NCBI GenBank assembly: GCA_035540495.1
Contig: DATLGL010000017.1
Coordinates: forward strand, 124,001 to 188,000
Source of the DNA: DASVEG01 sp035540495
GTDB taxonomy: Bacteria; Actinomycetota; Acidimicrobiia; Acidimicrobiales; CADCTF01
Length of the DNA: 64,000 nucleotides
Reading direction: 5' to 3'
This document shows positions 21,885 through 29,773 of this stretch, one piece after another. The position numbers and the translations under genes are program-made. Every line of letters begins with the position of its first letter. Within the stretch, counting starts at the first letter, position 1. A model generated the notes under the pieces. That model was not told the DNA's origin. It saw only the letters and a list, made by a program, of their open reading frames with translations, and ran no database searches.

Positions 21885-23837
21885 TCAGTCGCCGGAGCGG
21901 TGGGCAGCGGCCAGCTCGGCCATGTCGGCCATGATCGAGGGCAGCTCGTAGTCCTTCGGGGTGTAGACGGCGGCGACGCCCGCTTCGCGCAACTTGGGCT
22001 GATCGTCGCTCGGGATGATCCCGCCGACCACGACCGGGGCATCGACTCCAGCCTCCCTCAGGAGCCGCACCACCTCGGGAACGAGCTCGAGGTGGCTGCC
22101 CGACAGGATCGAGATGCCCACGATGTCGACGTCCTCGTCGCGTGCCGCGGCCGCGATCTGCTCGGGCGTCAGACGGATCCCCTGGTACACGACCTCGAAG
22201 CCGGCGTCTCGGGCCGCGACCGCGACCTGCTCCGCGCCGTTCGAGTGGCCGTCGAGGCCGGGCTTCGCAACGAGCAGGCGGGGCGGACCACCGGCGATGG
22301 CGCTCACCTTCGCCCGGGCCGACTCCATCGTCTCGCCGCGGTTGCCGACGGCACCGCCGACGCCCGTCGGTGCGCGGTACTCGCCGAAGACCTCGCGCAG
22401 GGCGTTCGCCCACTCGCCGGTGGTGCCGCCTGCGTGCGCCAGCGCGATCGATGCGGGCATCACGTTCTCGCCCGACTCGGCCGCCCGCTTCAGCTCGTCG
22501 AGAGCCTTCGTCACGGCGCCGTTGTCGCGGTCGGCGCGCCACTGCTCGACATCCGCGATCAGCTCGGCCTCGACGGCGGGATCGACCTTGAGGATCGCCT
22601 CGTCGCCCTCCAGGGGCGACTGGGCGGTCTCGGTGTAGCAGTTGACGCCGACGACCTTGAGGTCGCCCGACTCGATGCGTCCCTGTCGTTCGGCCTGGCT
22701 CTTCACCAGGCGGGTCTTCACCTCGTCGATCGCCTCGAAGGCGCCGCCGAGCTCCATCACGTCGTCGAACTCGGCCTGGGCGGCTTCCAGCAACTCGGCC
22801 GTCTTCTTCTCGATGACGTGGCTCCCGGCGAAGATGTCGTCGTACTCGAGCAGGTCGGTCTCGAAGGCCAGGACCTGCTGCATGCGAAGCGCCCACTGCT
22901 GGTCCCACGGGCGGGGCAGACCGAGCGCCTCGTTCCACGCCGGCAACTGGATGGCCCGCGCACGGGCGTCCTTCGACAGCGTGACACCGAGCATCTCGAG
23001 GACGATGCGCTGGACGTTGTTCTCCGGCTGCGCCTCGGTCAGGCCCAGCGAGTTGACCTGCACGCCGTAGCGGAAGCGCCGGTGCTTCGGGTCTTTGACG
23101 CCGTAGCGCTCCTCCGTGATGCGCTCCCACCACTGGGTGAAGGCGCGCATCTTGCACGTCTCCTCGACGAAGCGGATGCCGGCGTTGCAGAAGAACGAGA
23201 TCCGACCGACCACGTCACCGAAGTCGTCCTCTGCGACCTGGCCGCTCTCCCGGACCGCGTCGAGCACGCCGATCGCCGTGGCCATCGAGTAGGCGAGCTC
23301 CTGGACCGGCGTCGCACCGGCCTCTTGCAAGTGGTAGCTGCACACGTTGATGGGGTTCCACTTCGGAACCTCTTTGACGGTGTAGGCGATCGTGTCGACG
23401 ATCAGCCGCTTGCTCGGCTGCGGCGGATAGATGAAGGTGCCGCGGCTCAGGTACTCCTTGACGATGTCGTTCTGCGTCGTGCCGCCGAGGGCCTTCTTGT
23501 CGTAGCCCTTGCGCTCACCGTCCGCGATGTAGAGGGCGAGCAGCCAGGCCGCCGTCGCGTTGATGGTCATCGACGTCGTGACCTGGTCGACGGGCAGGCC
23601 GTCGAGCAGCTGCTGCATGTGACCGAGGTGGGCGACGGGGACGCCGACCTTGCCGACCTCGCCTCGCGCCTGCGGCGCGTCGGGGTCGTAGCCGATCTGG
23701 GTCGGGAGATCGAAGGCGATCGACAGGCCCGTCTGCCCCTTCGCCAGGTTCGTGCGGTAGAGCTCGTTCGACTTCTTCGCGGTCGAGTGCCCCGCGTACG
23801 TACGCATCACCCACGGACGATCGGCCATGGACGTCAT
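21885..23837 (-). CDS. meaA: B12-dependent acyl-CoA mutase, MeaA / ethylmalonyl-CoA mutase type
   Basis: A 650 aa single-chain coenzyme-B12 mutase with the substrate-binding barrel (about 1-480) and C-terminal cobalamin domain (about 510-640). The opening PWVMRTYAGHSTAKKSNELY, FDLPTQIGYDPD, TSMTINATAAWLLALY and NVCSYHLQEAGATP are the pattern of MeaA/ethylmalonyl-CoA mutases rather than MutB. The B12 motif is DGHSNGAEQ with lower-ligand His, as in that group, and SGSH and VGGIIP follow. It would convert ethylmalonyl-CoA to methylsuccinyl-CoA. With the nearby carboxylase and 3-hydroxybutyryl-CoA dehydrogenase this suggests a partial ethylmalonyl-CoA pathway. The ATG at 23837 has a GGGGAG Shine-Dalgarno. 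A methylmalonyl-CoA mutase function cannot be fully excluded. Confidence 0.85.
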   Translation of the reverse strand: MTSMADRPWVMRTYAGHSTAKKSNELYRTNLAKGQTGLSIAFDLPTQIGYDPDAPQARGEVGKVGVPVAHLGHMQQLLDGLPVDQVTTSMTINATAAWLLALYIADGERKGYDKKALGGTTQNDIVKEYLSRGTFIYPPQPSKRLIVDTIAYTVKEVPKWNPINVCSYHLQEAGATPVQELAYSMATAIGVLDAVRESGQVAEDDFGDVVGRISFFCNAGIRFVEETCKMRAFTQWWERITEERYGVKDPKHRRFRYGVQVNSLGLTEAQPENNVQRIVLEMLGVTLSKDARARAIQLPAWNEALGLPRPWDQQWALRMQQVLAFETDLLEYDDIFAGSHVIEKKTAELLEAAQAEFDDVMELGGAFEAIDEVKTRLVKSQAERQGRIESGDLKVVGVNCYTETAQSPLEGDEAILKVDPAVEAELIADVEQWRADRDNGAVTKALDELKRAAESGENVMPASIALAHAGGTTGEWANALREVFGEYRAPTGVGGAVGNRGETMESARAKVSAIAGGPPRLLVAKPGLDGHSNGAEQVAVAARDAGFEVVYQGIRLTPEQIAAAARDEDVDIVGISILSGSHLELVPEVVRLLREAGVDAPVVVGGIIPSDDQPKLREAGVAAVYTPKDYELPSIMADMAELAAAHRSGD

Positions 23838-23869
23838 TGTCTCCCCGCGCGTGACAACGTGACCACTTG

Positions 23870-24901
23870 ATGGCGCGCGTCCCCCTCTCGGTCCTCGATC
23901 TGGCCCCCGTCGTGATGGGCTCGACAGCGCGGGAGGCGCTCGCCAACTCGACCGATCTCGTGCGGCGGGCGGAGGCCCTCGGCTACACCCGCTACTGGGT
24001 CGCCGAGCACCACAACATGCCTGGCATCGCCAGTTCGCAGCCCGCCGTGCTGCTCGCCCACCTCGGCAACCACTCGTCGACGATCCGGCTGGGCAGCGGT
24101 GGCGTGATGCTGCCGAACCACTCGCCGCTGGTTGTCGCCGAGCAGTTCGGCATGCTCGAGGCGCTCCATCCCGGCCGCATCGATCTCGGGATCGGGCGCG
24201 CTCCTGGCACCGATCAGGTCACCGCCGCCGCGCTGCGCAGGGGCGACCCCGCGCGAGCGGCGGAGGAGTTCCCGCAGTCGTTCCGCCAGCTGATGGCGTA
24301 CTTCGACGGCGAGCACCCGCAGATCCGCGCCGTGCCAGCGAAGGGCTACAAGCCGCAGATCTGGATGCTGGGATCGTCCGACTTCGGCGCTCAGGTCGCA
24401 GCCCTCCTCGGGCTGCCGTTCTCGTTCGCTCACCACTTCGCGGCCGCCAACACGGAGCCGGCGCTGCACATCTACAAGGAGCACTTCACCCCGTCGGACG
24501 AGTTCCTGTCGGAGTCCTACGCCTCGATCGGCGTGTCGGTGGTTTGCGCCGAGACGGAGGAACGAGCGCGTTACCTCGCCAAGCCCGGCGAGCTGTCGTT
24601 CATCCGGCTGCGAACGGGCAAGCCGGCAAGGTTCGCCTCACCGGAAGAGGCTGCCGAGTACCAGTTCTCGCCGTTGGAGCGAGAGTTGCTCCGGGGGCGC
24701 GAGTCATCCGTCGTGATCGGCGACCCGGTGTCGGTCGTGGCGCAACTCGACGACCTCGTGGCGAGGACGGGTGTGCAGGAGCTGATCGTGACGACGACGC
24801 TGTACGACCACGACGATCGCGTCCGGTCGTACGAGCTCCTCGCTCAGGAGTGGGGGCTGTCCGAGGCTGCGGGAGTGAAGCCCCAGAACGACGCGGTCTG
24901 A
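23870..24901 (+). CDS. LLM-class (luciferase-like) flavin-dependent oxidoreductase, MsnO8-type
   Basis: A 343 aa TIM-barrel flavoenzyme of the bacterial luciferase-like group. Family markers are LSVLDLAPV at the N-terminus, YWVAEHHNMPGIASS, GSGGVMLPNHSPL, and LDLGIGRAPGTD. Such enzymes use FMNH2 or F420; the MsnO8 subgroup usually uses FMN. The reaction is unknown. It is transcribed divergently from the mutase with 32 bases between the starts. A TTG codon precedes the ATG directly; the ATG is preferred. The last 58 bases overlap the convergent small gene at 24844-25152. Confidence 0.85.
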   Translation: MARVPLSVLDLAPVVMGSTAREALANSTDLVRRAEALGYTRYWVAEHHNMPGIASSQPAVLLAHLGNHSSTIRLGSGGVMLPNHSPLVVAEQFGMLEALHPGRIDLGIGRAPGTDQVTAAALRRGDPARAAEEFPQSFRQLMAYFDGEHPQIRAVPAKGYKPQIWMLGSSDFGAQVAALLGLPFSFAHHFAAANTEPALHIYKEHFTPSDEFLSESYASIGVSVVCAETEERARYLAKPGELSFIRLRTGKPARFASPEEAAEYQFSPLERELLRGRESSVVIGDPVSVVAQLDDLVARTGVQELIVTTTLYDHDDRVRSYELLAQEWGLSEAAGVKPQNDAV

Positions 24902-25152
24902 CGAACCGCATCGGACGACCAGATGCCGCCCGCCGCGTCATGGATCTGCGCCGCGAGCTCGAGCAGGTCGGCGTCGACCTCGTCCGAGTCGTCGGTTGCG
25001 CCGCCTTCGAGCCAGACGGTGAGGCGCTTGCCGTCGAACTCGAGCTCGTAGACACGACCGCTGGGCGCCGTCCATGTCTCGCCGACGGTCCTGACGGCGT
25101 CGACGAACTCGGGCCAGATGTTCTCGTCGGTGAGCACGGGGTGACGCGCCAT
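24844..25152 (-). CDS. Hypothetical 102 aa protein
   Basis: Starts with ATG overlapping the dehalogenase-like stop by one base (TGATG). The sequence reads like a real soluble protein (GETWTAPSGRVYELEFDGKRLTVWLEGG, then an acidic helix). I recognise no family. Its C-terminal 19 codons overlap the 3' end of the LLM flavoprotein gene on the other strand. The two genes share coding sequence there, or its true stop is affected by an annotation choice I cannot test. Probable operon partner of the hydrolase. Confidence 0.55.
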   Translation of the reverse strand: MARHPVLTDENIWPEFVDAVRTVGETWTAPSGRVYELEFDGKRLTVWLEGGATDDSDEVDADLLELAAQIHDAAGGIWSSDAVRQTASFWGFTPAASDSPHS

Positions 25153-26072
25153 CAGCCGAACGCCTCCTGTGCGACGGCGATCGTCGCATCGGCGCACTGC
25201 TGCGGTCCGTACTCCTGGACGAAGTGACGTCCGCCCGGTACCACCACGGTCGGATGCTCCTCGCCTCTCGGCAGGCGGGCGCGGAACGTCGCTTCCTGCT
25301 CCTCGCGGGTGAACACCGCGTCGCTGTCTCCCCACACGAAACGAGTCGGGATGTCGAACACCTCCGTCGCCATCGCGTCGTAGATCCGCCGCGCGAGCTC
25401 GTGCGTCGGGTGGCCGGGCCCGGTGCTGATGGCGCGGGGGAAGGCGTAGGTCGAGCCGGGCGAGGTGTGCGCGTCGAACGGGAGGTTGTACGCCTTCCAG
25501 GCCGCGCCGTCGTGGATCGATCGCGGGCCGCTGAGCCGGAGCGCGCTGGTGAACATCCTGCGCTTGCCGAGGAGCAGCGCACCGCTCACGGGTGCGTGGA
25601 GCGATCGCCAGCCGAGCGCGTTCTTCTGGAACTCGCTCTGCTCGCCCCAGAAGGTGTTGGCCAGCACCATCCCTGCGAGCAGACCCGGCCTATCCAGCGC
25701 CGCCGTGAGGCCGATCGGGCCGGCCCAGTCCTGCATGAAGAACACCGCACGCTCGACCCCGGCGCCGCGAAGCTGGGCCCGCACCCGATCCGCGTGGTGC
25801 TGGATCGCGTACTCCTCCTCACGTCGTGCGTGGTCGGAGCGCCCCATCCCGAGGTAGTCGAGCGCCAGCACGCGGAAGCCCGCGTCGAGGATCGGCGGGA
25901 TGATGTCCCGGTAGAGGAAGCCCCACGTCGGGTTCCCCGCGAGAAGGACCACGGCGTCCGGCGAGCCGGCCGGTCCTTCGTCGATGTGGTGCAGGTGATA
26001 GCCGCCGACCTTCGTCCATCTGGGCTCGTACGGCCACAGCTCGGCGACGTCCGCCGGCAGCGTCTCGATCAA
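25152..26072 (-). CDS. Haloalkane dehalogenase-like alpha/beta hydrolase
   Basis: A 306 aa alpha/beta hydrolase with the haloalkane dehalogenase arrangement. The nucleophile is Asp, in FFMQDWAGPIG, rather than Ser. The oxyanion/halide-binding motif GNPTWGF is present, and the catalytic His lies in PGGRHFVQEY. Asp nucleophile plus the Asn-Trp pair favours dehalogenation or a related hydrolysis over esterase activity. The start is a TTG at 26072 and I see no strong Shine-Dalgarno. It lies 9 bases downstream of the 3-hydroxybutyryl-CoA dehydrogenase gene and is probably co-transcribed. Substrate unknown. Confidence 0.8.
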   Translation of the reverse strand: MIETLPADVAELWPYEPRWTKVGGYHLHHIDEGPAGSPDAVVLLAGNPTWGFLYRDIIPPILDAGFRVLALDYLGMGRSDHARREEEYAIQHHADRVRAQLRGAGVERAVFFMQDWAGPIGLTAALDRPGLLAGMVLANTFWGEQSEFQKNALGWRSLHAPVSGALLLGKRRMFTSALRLSGPRSIHDGAAWKAYNLPFDAHTSPGSTYAFPRAISTGPGHPTHELARRIYDAMATEVFDIPTRFVWGDSDAVFTREEQEATFRARLPRGEEHPTVVVPGGRHFVQEYGPQQCADATIAVAQEAFG

Positions 26073-26081
26073 GACGCCGCG

Positions 26082-26939
26082 CTACTTCTTGCCGTAGTCG
26101 TAGAAGCCCTTGCCCGTCTTGCGGCCGAGCTGGCCGGCGGCGACGAGGCGCTTGAGCGTCGGGCGGGGCGAGTAGTTCGGGTCCTTGAACTCCTCGTAGA
26201 GCGCCTCGAGGATCGACAGGCTCGTGTCGAGGCCGACGAGGTCGAGCAGCGCGAACGGCCCCATGGGGAAGTTGCAGCCGCCCTTCATCGCCTCGTCGAT
26301 GTCTTCCTTCGTCGCCACGCCCTGCTCGAAGAGCCGCACCGCGTTGTTGAGGTAGGGGAACAGGAGGTTGTTGACGATGAAGCCGGCCTGGTCCTTCACC
26401 TCGACGGCCACCTTGCCGCAGTCGGTGGCGAAGGTCTTCGCAGCCTCGATCGTCTCGTCGCTGGCGGTGATGGGGCGGACGATCTCGACGAGGGCCATCA
26501 TCGGCGCCGGGTTGAAGAAGTGGACGCCGCAGACCTTGTCCGGACGGCTCGTCTCGATCGCCATCTCGACCACCGGGAGGGTCGAGGTGTTGGTCGCCAG
26601 GATGGCGCCTTCCTTGACGATCCCGTCGAGCTCCTTGAACAGCTGCTTCTTCACGCCGAGGTCTTCGACGACCGACTCGATCACGAGGTCGCAGTCGGCG
26701 AGATCCTGCAGGCTCGACGTCGCGCTCACGAGAGCGAGCGCCTCCTTGGCGGCGCTCTCCTCGAGCTTCCCTCGCTCCACCTGCTTGTTCAGCGACTTCT
26801 CGAGCCCTGCGACCATCGCGTCGGCGCTCTCCTGCTGGCGGCTCCGGAGGACGACTTCGTGGCCGTTCTTGGCCGCCACCTCGGCGATGCCAGAACCCAT
26901 GATCCCGGACCCGATGATCCCGACGCGCTTGATCGACAT
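26082..26939 (-). CDS. hbd: 3-hydroxybutyryl-CoA dehydrogenase
   Basis: NAD(P)-dependent oxidoreductase of 285 aa linking acetoacetyl-CoA and 3-hydroxybutyryl-CoA. The N-terminal Rossmann domain begins VGIIGSGIMGSGIAEVAA. The catalytic His is in GVHFFNPAPMM and the Glu partner is in LVEIVR. The C-terminal helical domain includes DQAGFIVNNLLFPYLN and FPMGPFALLDLVGLD. It can serve in butyrate, polyhydroxybutyrate, phenylacetate or ethylmalonyl-CoA routes; the mutase and carboxylase nearby favour the last. ATG 26939 is chosen as it starts the Rossmann fold and lies 8 bases after a TAGGGT hexamer. Confidence 0.92.
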   Translation of the reverse strand: MSIKRVGIIGSGIMGSGIAEVAAKNGHEVVLRSRQQESADAMVAGLEKSLNKQVERGKLEESAAKEALALVSATSSLQDLADCDLVIESVVEDLGVKKQLFKELDGIVKEGAILATNTSTLPVVEMAIETSRPDKVCGVHFFNPAPMMALVEIVRPITASDETIEAAKTFATDCGKVAVEVKDQAGFIVNNLLFPYLNNAVRLFEQGVATKEDIDEAMKGGCNFPMGPFALLDLVGLDTSLSILEALYEEFKDPNYSPRPTLKRLVAAGQLGRKTGKGFYDYGKK

Positions 26940-26947
26940 GGTCGCGA

Positions 26948-26978
26948 ACCCTATCGACGAGGCCATCTGCGGCTCCAA
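26948..26978 (-). promoter_or_regulatory. Candidate promoter for hbd
   Basis: On the minus strand TTGGAG (26978-26973) and TAGGGT (26953-26948) are separated by 19 bases. The -10 hexamer ends 8 bases before the hbd ATG, predicting a leaderless mRNA. Confidence 0.5.
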
Positions 26979-26990
26979 TGGGGCGTTAGC

Positions 26991-27632
26991 GTGAGCGCCT
27001 CGATGGTCGGATCACACCCCATCCACGCCGCGCTGTACGACCCGTTCATGGGCCTCGCCGACCGCGCCGGCTTGGCCGAACGGCGTCGCCGGCTGATCGC
27101 CGAGGCGACAGGCCGGGTCCTCGAGGTCGGAGGCGGCACCGGGCTGAACCTCCGCCACTACCGGGACGTCGAGAGCGTGTGCGTGACCGAGCCCGACGCC
27201 GCGATGCGGAAGCGGCTGCTCGGCCGAGTGGGTTCCGCCGCCGTGCCCGTCGAGGTGCACGAGCTCCCGATCGAGGCGACCGGCCTGCCGGATCAGGCGT
27301 TCGACACGGTCGTCTGCACGCTCGTTCTCTGCACGGTGGCCGACCCCGAGGTCGCGTTGCGGGAGATCCGCCGCTTGCTCGCACCGGGAGGGCGGCTGCT
27401 GTTCCTGGAGCACGTTCGCTCGCCCGGGTGGCGGGGCAGGGTCCAGGCCGTCACGACACCGGTTTGGTCGGCGACGGCTGGTGCGGGGTGCCACCTCGAC
27501 CGGCGGACGCTCGACTCGATCCGGTCCGCCGGCTTCGTGATCGACCGGTGCGAGCGAAGCGGGATGCTCGCCGCCGGCGTTGCCGTCCCGTCGAAGCGAT
27601 CCGATCGATCCGAGAGAGAGGTACCTGCGTAG
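26991..27632 (+). CDS. Class I SAM-dependent methyltransferase
   Basis: A 213 aa methyltransferase with a Rossmann-like fold. Motif I is VLEVGGGTGLNLRHY, an acidic residue follows in CVTEPD, and motifs IV and VI are DTVVCTLVLCTV and LAPGGRLLFLEHVRSPG. The pattern is of the UbiE/COQ5 or phospholipid N-methyltransferase-like group; substrate unknown. The GTG at 26991 has GGGG seven bases upstream; an ATG four codons later is also possible. It is divergent from hbd and ends directly against the ATG of the peptidase-like gene. Confidence 0.8.
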   Translation: MSASMVGSHPIHAALYDPFMGLADRAGLAERRRRLIAEATGRVLEVGGGTGLNLRHYRDVESVCVTEPDAAMRKRLLGRVGSAAVPVEVHELPIEATGLPDQAFDTVVCTLVLCTVADPEVALREIRRLLAPGGRLLFLEHVRSPGWRGRVQAVTTPVWSATAGAGCHLDRRTLDSIRSAGFVIDRCERSGMLAAGVAVPSKRSDRSEREVPA

Positions 27633-28304
27633 ATGGCCGGACTGTTGGCGCTCGTCGGCGGCATGGAGTGGCGGGACGGGTGCACGTTCGACCGTGAGCT
27701 CCTCGAGGCGAGCGGTGGAGACGAGGTTCTCGTGTTTCCGACCGCTGCTGCCTATGAGCATCCGCAGCGGGCCGTCGACACCGCGACGCAATGGTTCTCG
27801 AAGCTCGGCGCACGGGTGCGGGGGCTCGACGTGTTGATGCGCCCGGACGCGGAGTCGGAGGAGCACGCCGCGGTGGTGCGCGACGCGAGGTTCATCTACC
27901 TCGGCGGGGGCTCGCCGATGCACCTGCGGTCGGTGCTGAAGGACTCGCTCGTCTGGCAGGCCGTGGTCCAGGCGTGGGACGGCGGCGCCGTGCTGGCCGG
28001 ATCGTCCGCCGGCGCCATGGTGATGTGCGACCCGATGGTCGACCCCCGAGGCGGCGCGTTCACCCTCGGCCTCGGACTCGTCAACACGATGACGGTGATC
28101 CCCCACGCCAACACCTGGTCGCAGGAGAAGGCGCTCCGGACCTACACGCTCGCACCGAAGGGCGTCGCCGTGGTGGCCATCGACGAACAGACCGCCATCA
28201 TCCGTTCACCCGAAGACGGCGGCACGTGGCGTTCCGCCGGCGCAGGCAACGCCGTCGCCTGGCTCGACGGCAACGAGATCCCTCTCAGCGCCCTCACCGC
28301 CTGA
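27633..28304 (+). CDS. S51-family peptidase / cyanophycinase-like protein
   Basis: A 223 aa type 1 glutamine amidotransferase-like protein of peptidase family S51 (dipeptidase E, cyanophycinase). The catalytic serine is in LAGSSAGAMVM, following YLGGGSPMHL and the opening LALVGGMEW. A later His (VIPHANTW) may be the partner. Cyanophycin synthetase is not in the window, so a dipeptidase or other hydrolase role is as likely. It starts on the base after the methyltransferase stop, so the two are almost certainly co-translated. Confidence 0.8.
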   Translation: MAGLLALVGGMEWRDGCTFDRELLEASGGDEVLVFPTAAAYEHPQRAVDTATQWFSKLGARVRGLDVLMRPDAESEEHAAVVRDARFIYLGGGSPMHLRSVLKDSLVWQAVVQAWDGGAVLAGSSAGAMVMCDPMVDPRGGAFTLGLGLVNTMTVIPHANTWSQEKALRTYTLAPKGVAVVAIDEQTAIIRSPEDGGTWRSAGAGNAVAWLDGNEIPLSALTA

Positions 28305-28358
28305 CCTGCGCGACGAATCTCACCCCTGCGGCGGGCGTTCATCGCGTAGGTCGGTGGT

Positions 28359-28377
28359 CCGCCCCGTGCTGGGGCGG
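28359..28377. terminator. Terminator hairpin between peptidase and cyclophilin genes
   Basis: A 7-bp all-GC stem CCGCCCC/GGGGCGG with a five-base loop between convergent genes. It ends 4 bases from the cyclophilin stop. Confidence 0.6.
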
Positions 28378-28381
28378 CCGG

Positions 28382-28900
28382 TCAGTCGGATTCGGTGATG
28401 GTGACTGACTGGATGACGACGTCTTCGACGGGCTTGTCGCCGGGGCCGGTCTTCACCTTCTCCATCTGGTCGACGACCTCGAGGCCCTTCACGACCTTGC
28501 CGAAGAGGGAGTACTGCGGAGGGAGACCGACGCCGGAGCGGCCCGAGATGATGAAGAACTGGGAGCCGTTGGTGTTGGGCCCGGCGTTGGCCATGGCGAG
28601 CGAGCCGATCTCGTAGCGGCCGGCGGCCGGCAGCTCGTCCTCGAACCGGTAGCCGGGGCCGCCGCGACCGGTGCCGGTCGGGTCGCCGCCCTGGATCACG
28701 AAGCCCTGGATGATCCGGTGGAAGATGACGCCGTCGTAGTAGCCCTCACGGGCGAGGAAGACGAAGTTGTTCACGGTCTTCGGCGCGGCGGACGGGTCGA
28801 GCGCGATGGTGAGCGAACCCATCGACGTCTCCATCTGCGCGGTGTACCGCTTCGAGGGGTCGATGACCATCTCCGGCGGCGAGTTCCACTGCTTGCCCAT
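28382..28900 (-). CDS. Cyclophilin-type peptidyl-prolyl isomerase (cytosolic)
   Basis: A 172 aa cyclophilin that speeds cis-trans isomerisation of proline bonds. The core motifs FHRIIQGFVIQGGDPTGTGRGGPGY, NTNGSQFFI and YSLFGKVVKGLEVVD are intact, including the catalytic Arg of FHR. There is no signal sequence. It follows the membrane-anchored cyclophilin on the same strand after 6 bases, so both are probably expressed together. Confidence 0.93.
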   Translation of the reverse strand: MGKQWNSPPEMVIDPSKRYTAQMETSMGSLTIALDPSAAPKTVNNFVFLAREGYYDGVIFHRIIQGFVIQGGDPTGTGRGGPGYRFEDELPAAGRYEIGSLAMANAGPNTNGSQFFIISGRSGVGLPPQYSLFGKVVKGLEVVDQMEKVKTGPGDKPVEDVVIQSVTITESD

Positions 28901-28906
28901 GTGTTC

Positions 28907-29716
28907 TTACGACTCCTCGATCGTGACCTTGACCATCTTGTGCACCACCGCCGGCGGCGTCGGATCGGCATCCGAACCATCCGCCTCGATCTTCTTCGCC
29001 ACGTCGAGTCCCGACGTGATCGTGCCGAGCAGCGAGTACTGCGGCGGCAGCTGCGCGCCGTTCTCGCCGACGATGATGAAGAACTGGCTGCCCGTGGAGT
29101 TCGGCGCTTGCGTCTTCGCCATGGCGAGCTGACCGATCTCGTACGTGCCCGACTTCGGCGGCTCCTCGCCGATCGTGTAGCCCGGTCCGCCCGAACCGGT
29201 GCCCTCCGGGTCGCCGCACTGGACGACGAAGCCCTTCAGCACCCGGTGGCAGACGACGTCCTCGTAGAACCGGTGACGTGCGAGAGCGACGAAGTTGTTC
29301 ACCGTGACGGGCGAGTCACCTTCGGCCAGGTCGACCTCGACCGTTCCGACGTCGAACTCGATCGTCGCCTTGTAGTCGACGCCGTCGCGCAGGCAGTTCT
29401 CGAACGAGTCGGGGAAGTCGGTCTTGCGCTCGGCGGCGCCTTCCGCAGGCGGGCACTCCGTCGACCCGAAGGTCGCGTTCGCGCCGTCTTCGCCGAGGGT
29501 CGTCGACGTCGTGTTGTTGTCGTCGGCCGCGACGTCGGTGCCGTCGTCGTCGCCACCTGACAGGTTCAGGGCGAGCCCGATGCCGAAGATGACGGCGATC
29601 AGGGTGACGATCGCGATGATCTGCCGGCGGCGCTGCGCCCGGCGCTGCGCGGCTCTCGCGGCTTCACGGCGCGCCTCGCGACCGGCGCGCTGGCGCTCAC
29701 GCTTCTCCGTAGGCAT
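28907..29716 (-). CDS. Membrane-anchored cyclophilin-type peptidyl-prolyl isomerase
   Basis: A 269 aa cyclophilin with a very basic N-terminus (many Arg in the first 32 residues), one membrane helix (about 33-52, IIAIVTLIAVIFGIGLALNL), and an acidic, Thr/Asp-rich linker. The isomerase domain is on the outer side from about residue 110. The active site keeps the catalytic Arg (CHRVLKGFVVQCGDPEGTG) but has Cys before HR and before GDP, so a disulfide is possible. Domains of this kind help fold exported proteins. The ATG at 29716 lies 8 bases after a TAGGTT hexamer. Confidence 0.9.
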   Translation of the reverse strand: MPTEKRERQRAGREARREAARAAQRRAQRRRQIIAIVTLIAVIFGIGLALNLSGGDDDGTDVAADDNNTTSTTLGEDGANATFGSTECPPAEGAAERKTDFPDSFENCLRDGVDYKATIEFDVGTVEVDLAEGDSPVTVNNFVALARHRFYEDVVCHRVLKGFVVQCGDPEGTGSGGPGYTIGEEPPKSGTYEIGQLAMAKTQAPNSTGSQFFIIVGENGAQLPPQYSLLGTITSGLDVAKKIEADGSDADPTPPAVVHKMVKVTIEES

Positions 29717-29724
29717 GGCAGGTC

Positions 29725-29730
29725 AACCTA
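29725..29730 (-). promoter_or_regulatory. Candidate -10 element for the cyclophilin operon
   Basis: Minus-strand TAGGTT ends 8 bases before the ATG at 29716. No convincing -35. Confidence 0.4.
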
Positions 29731-29758
29731 ATGGAGAAGGGCAATCTCGAAGCACTCG

Positions 29759-29764
29759 TACAAT
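29759..29764 (+). promoter_or_regulatory. Candidate -10 element for lysC
   Basis: TACAAT matches five of six consensus bases and ends 9 bases before the lysC ATG. The transcript would have a leader of only a few bases. No -35 hexamer is apparent. Confidence 0.55.
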
Positions 29765-29773
29765 TCAGAGGTC

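Noticed and set aside
25224..27632. An 802-codon plus-strand open frame
   Set aside because: Only its last 210 or so codons (methyltransferase) look like protein. The rest is antisense to the hydrolase and dehydrogenase genes.
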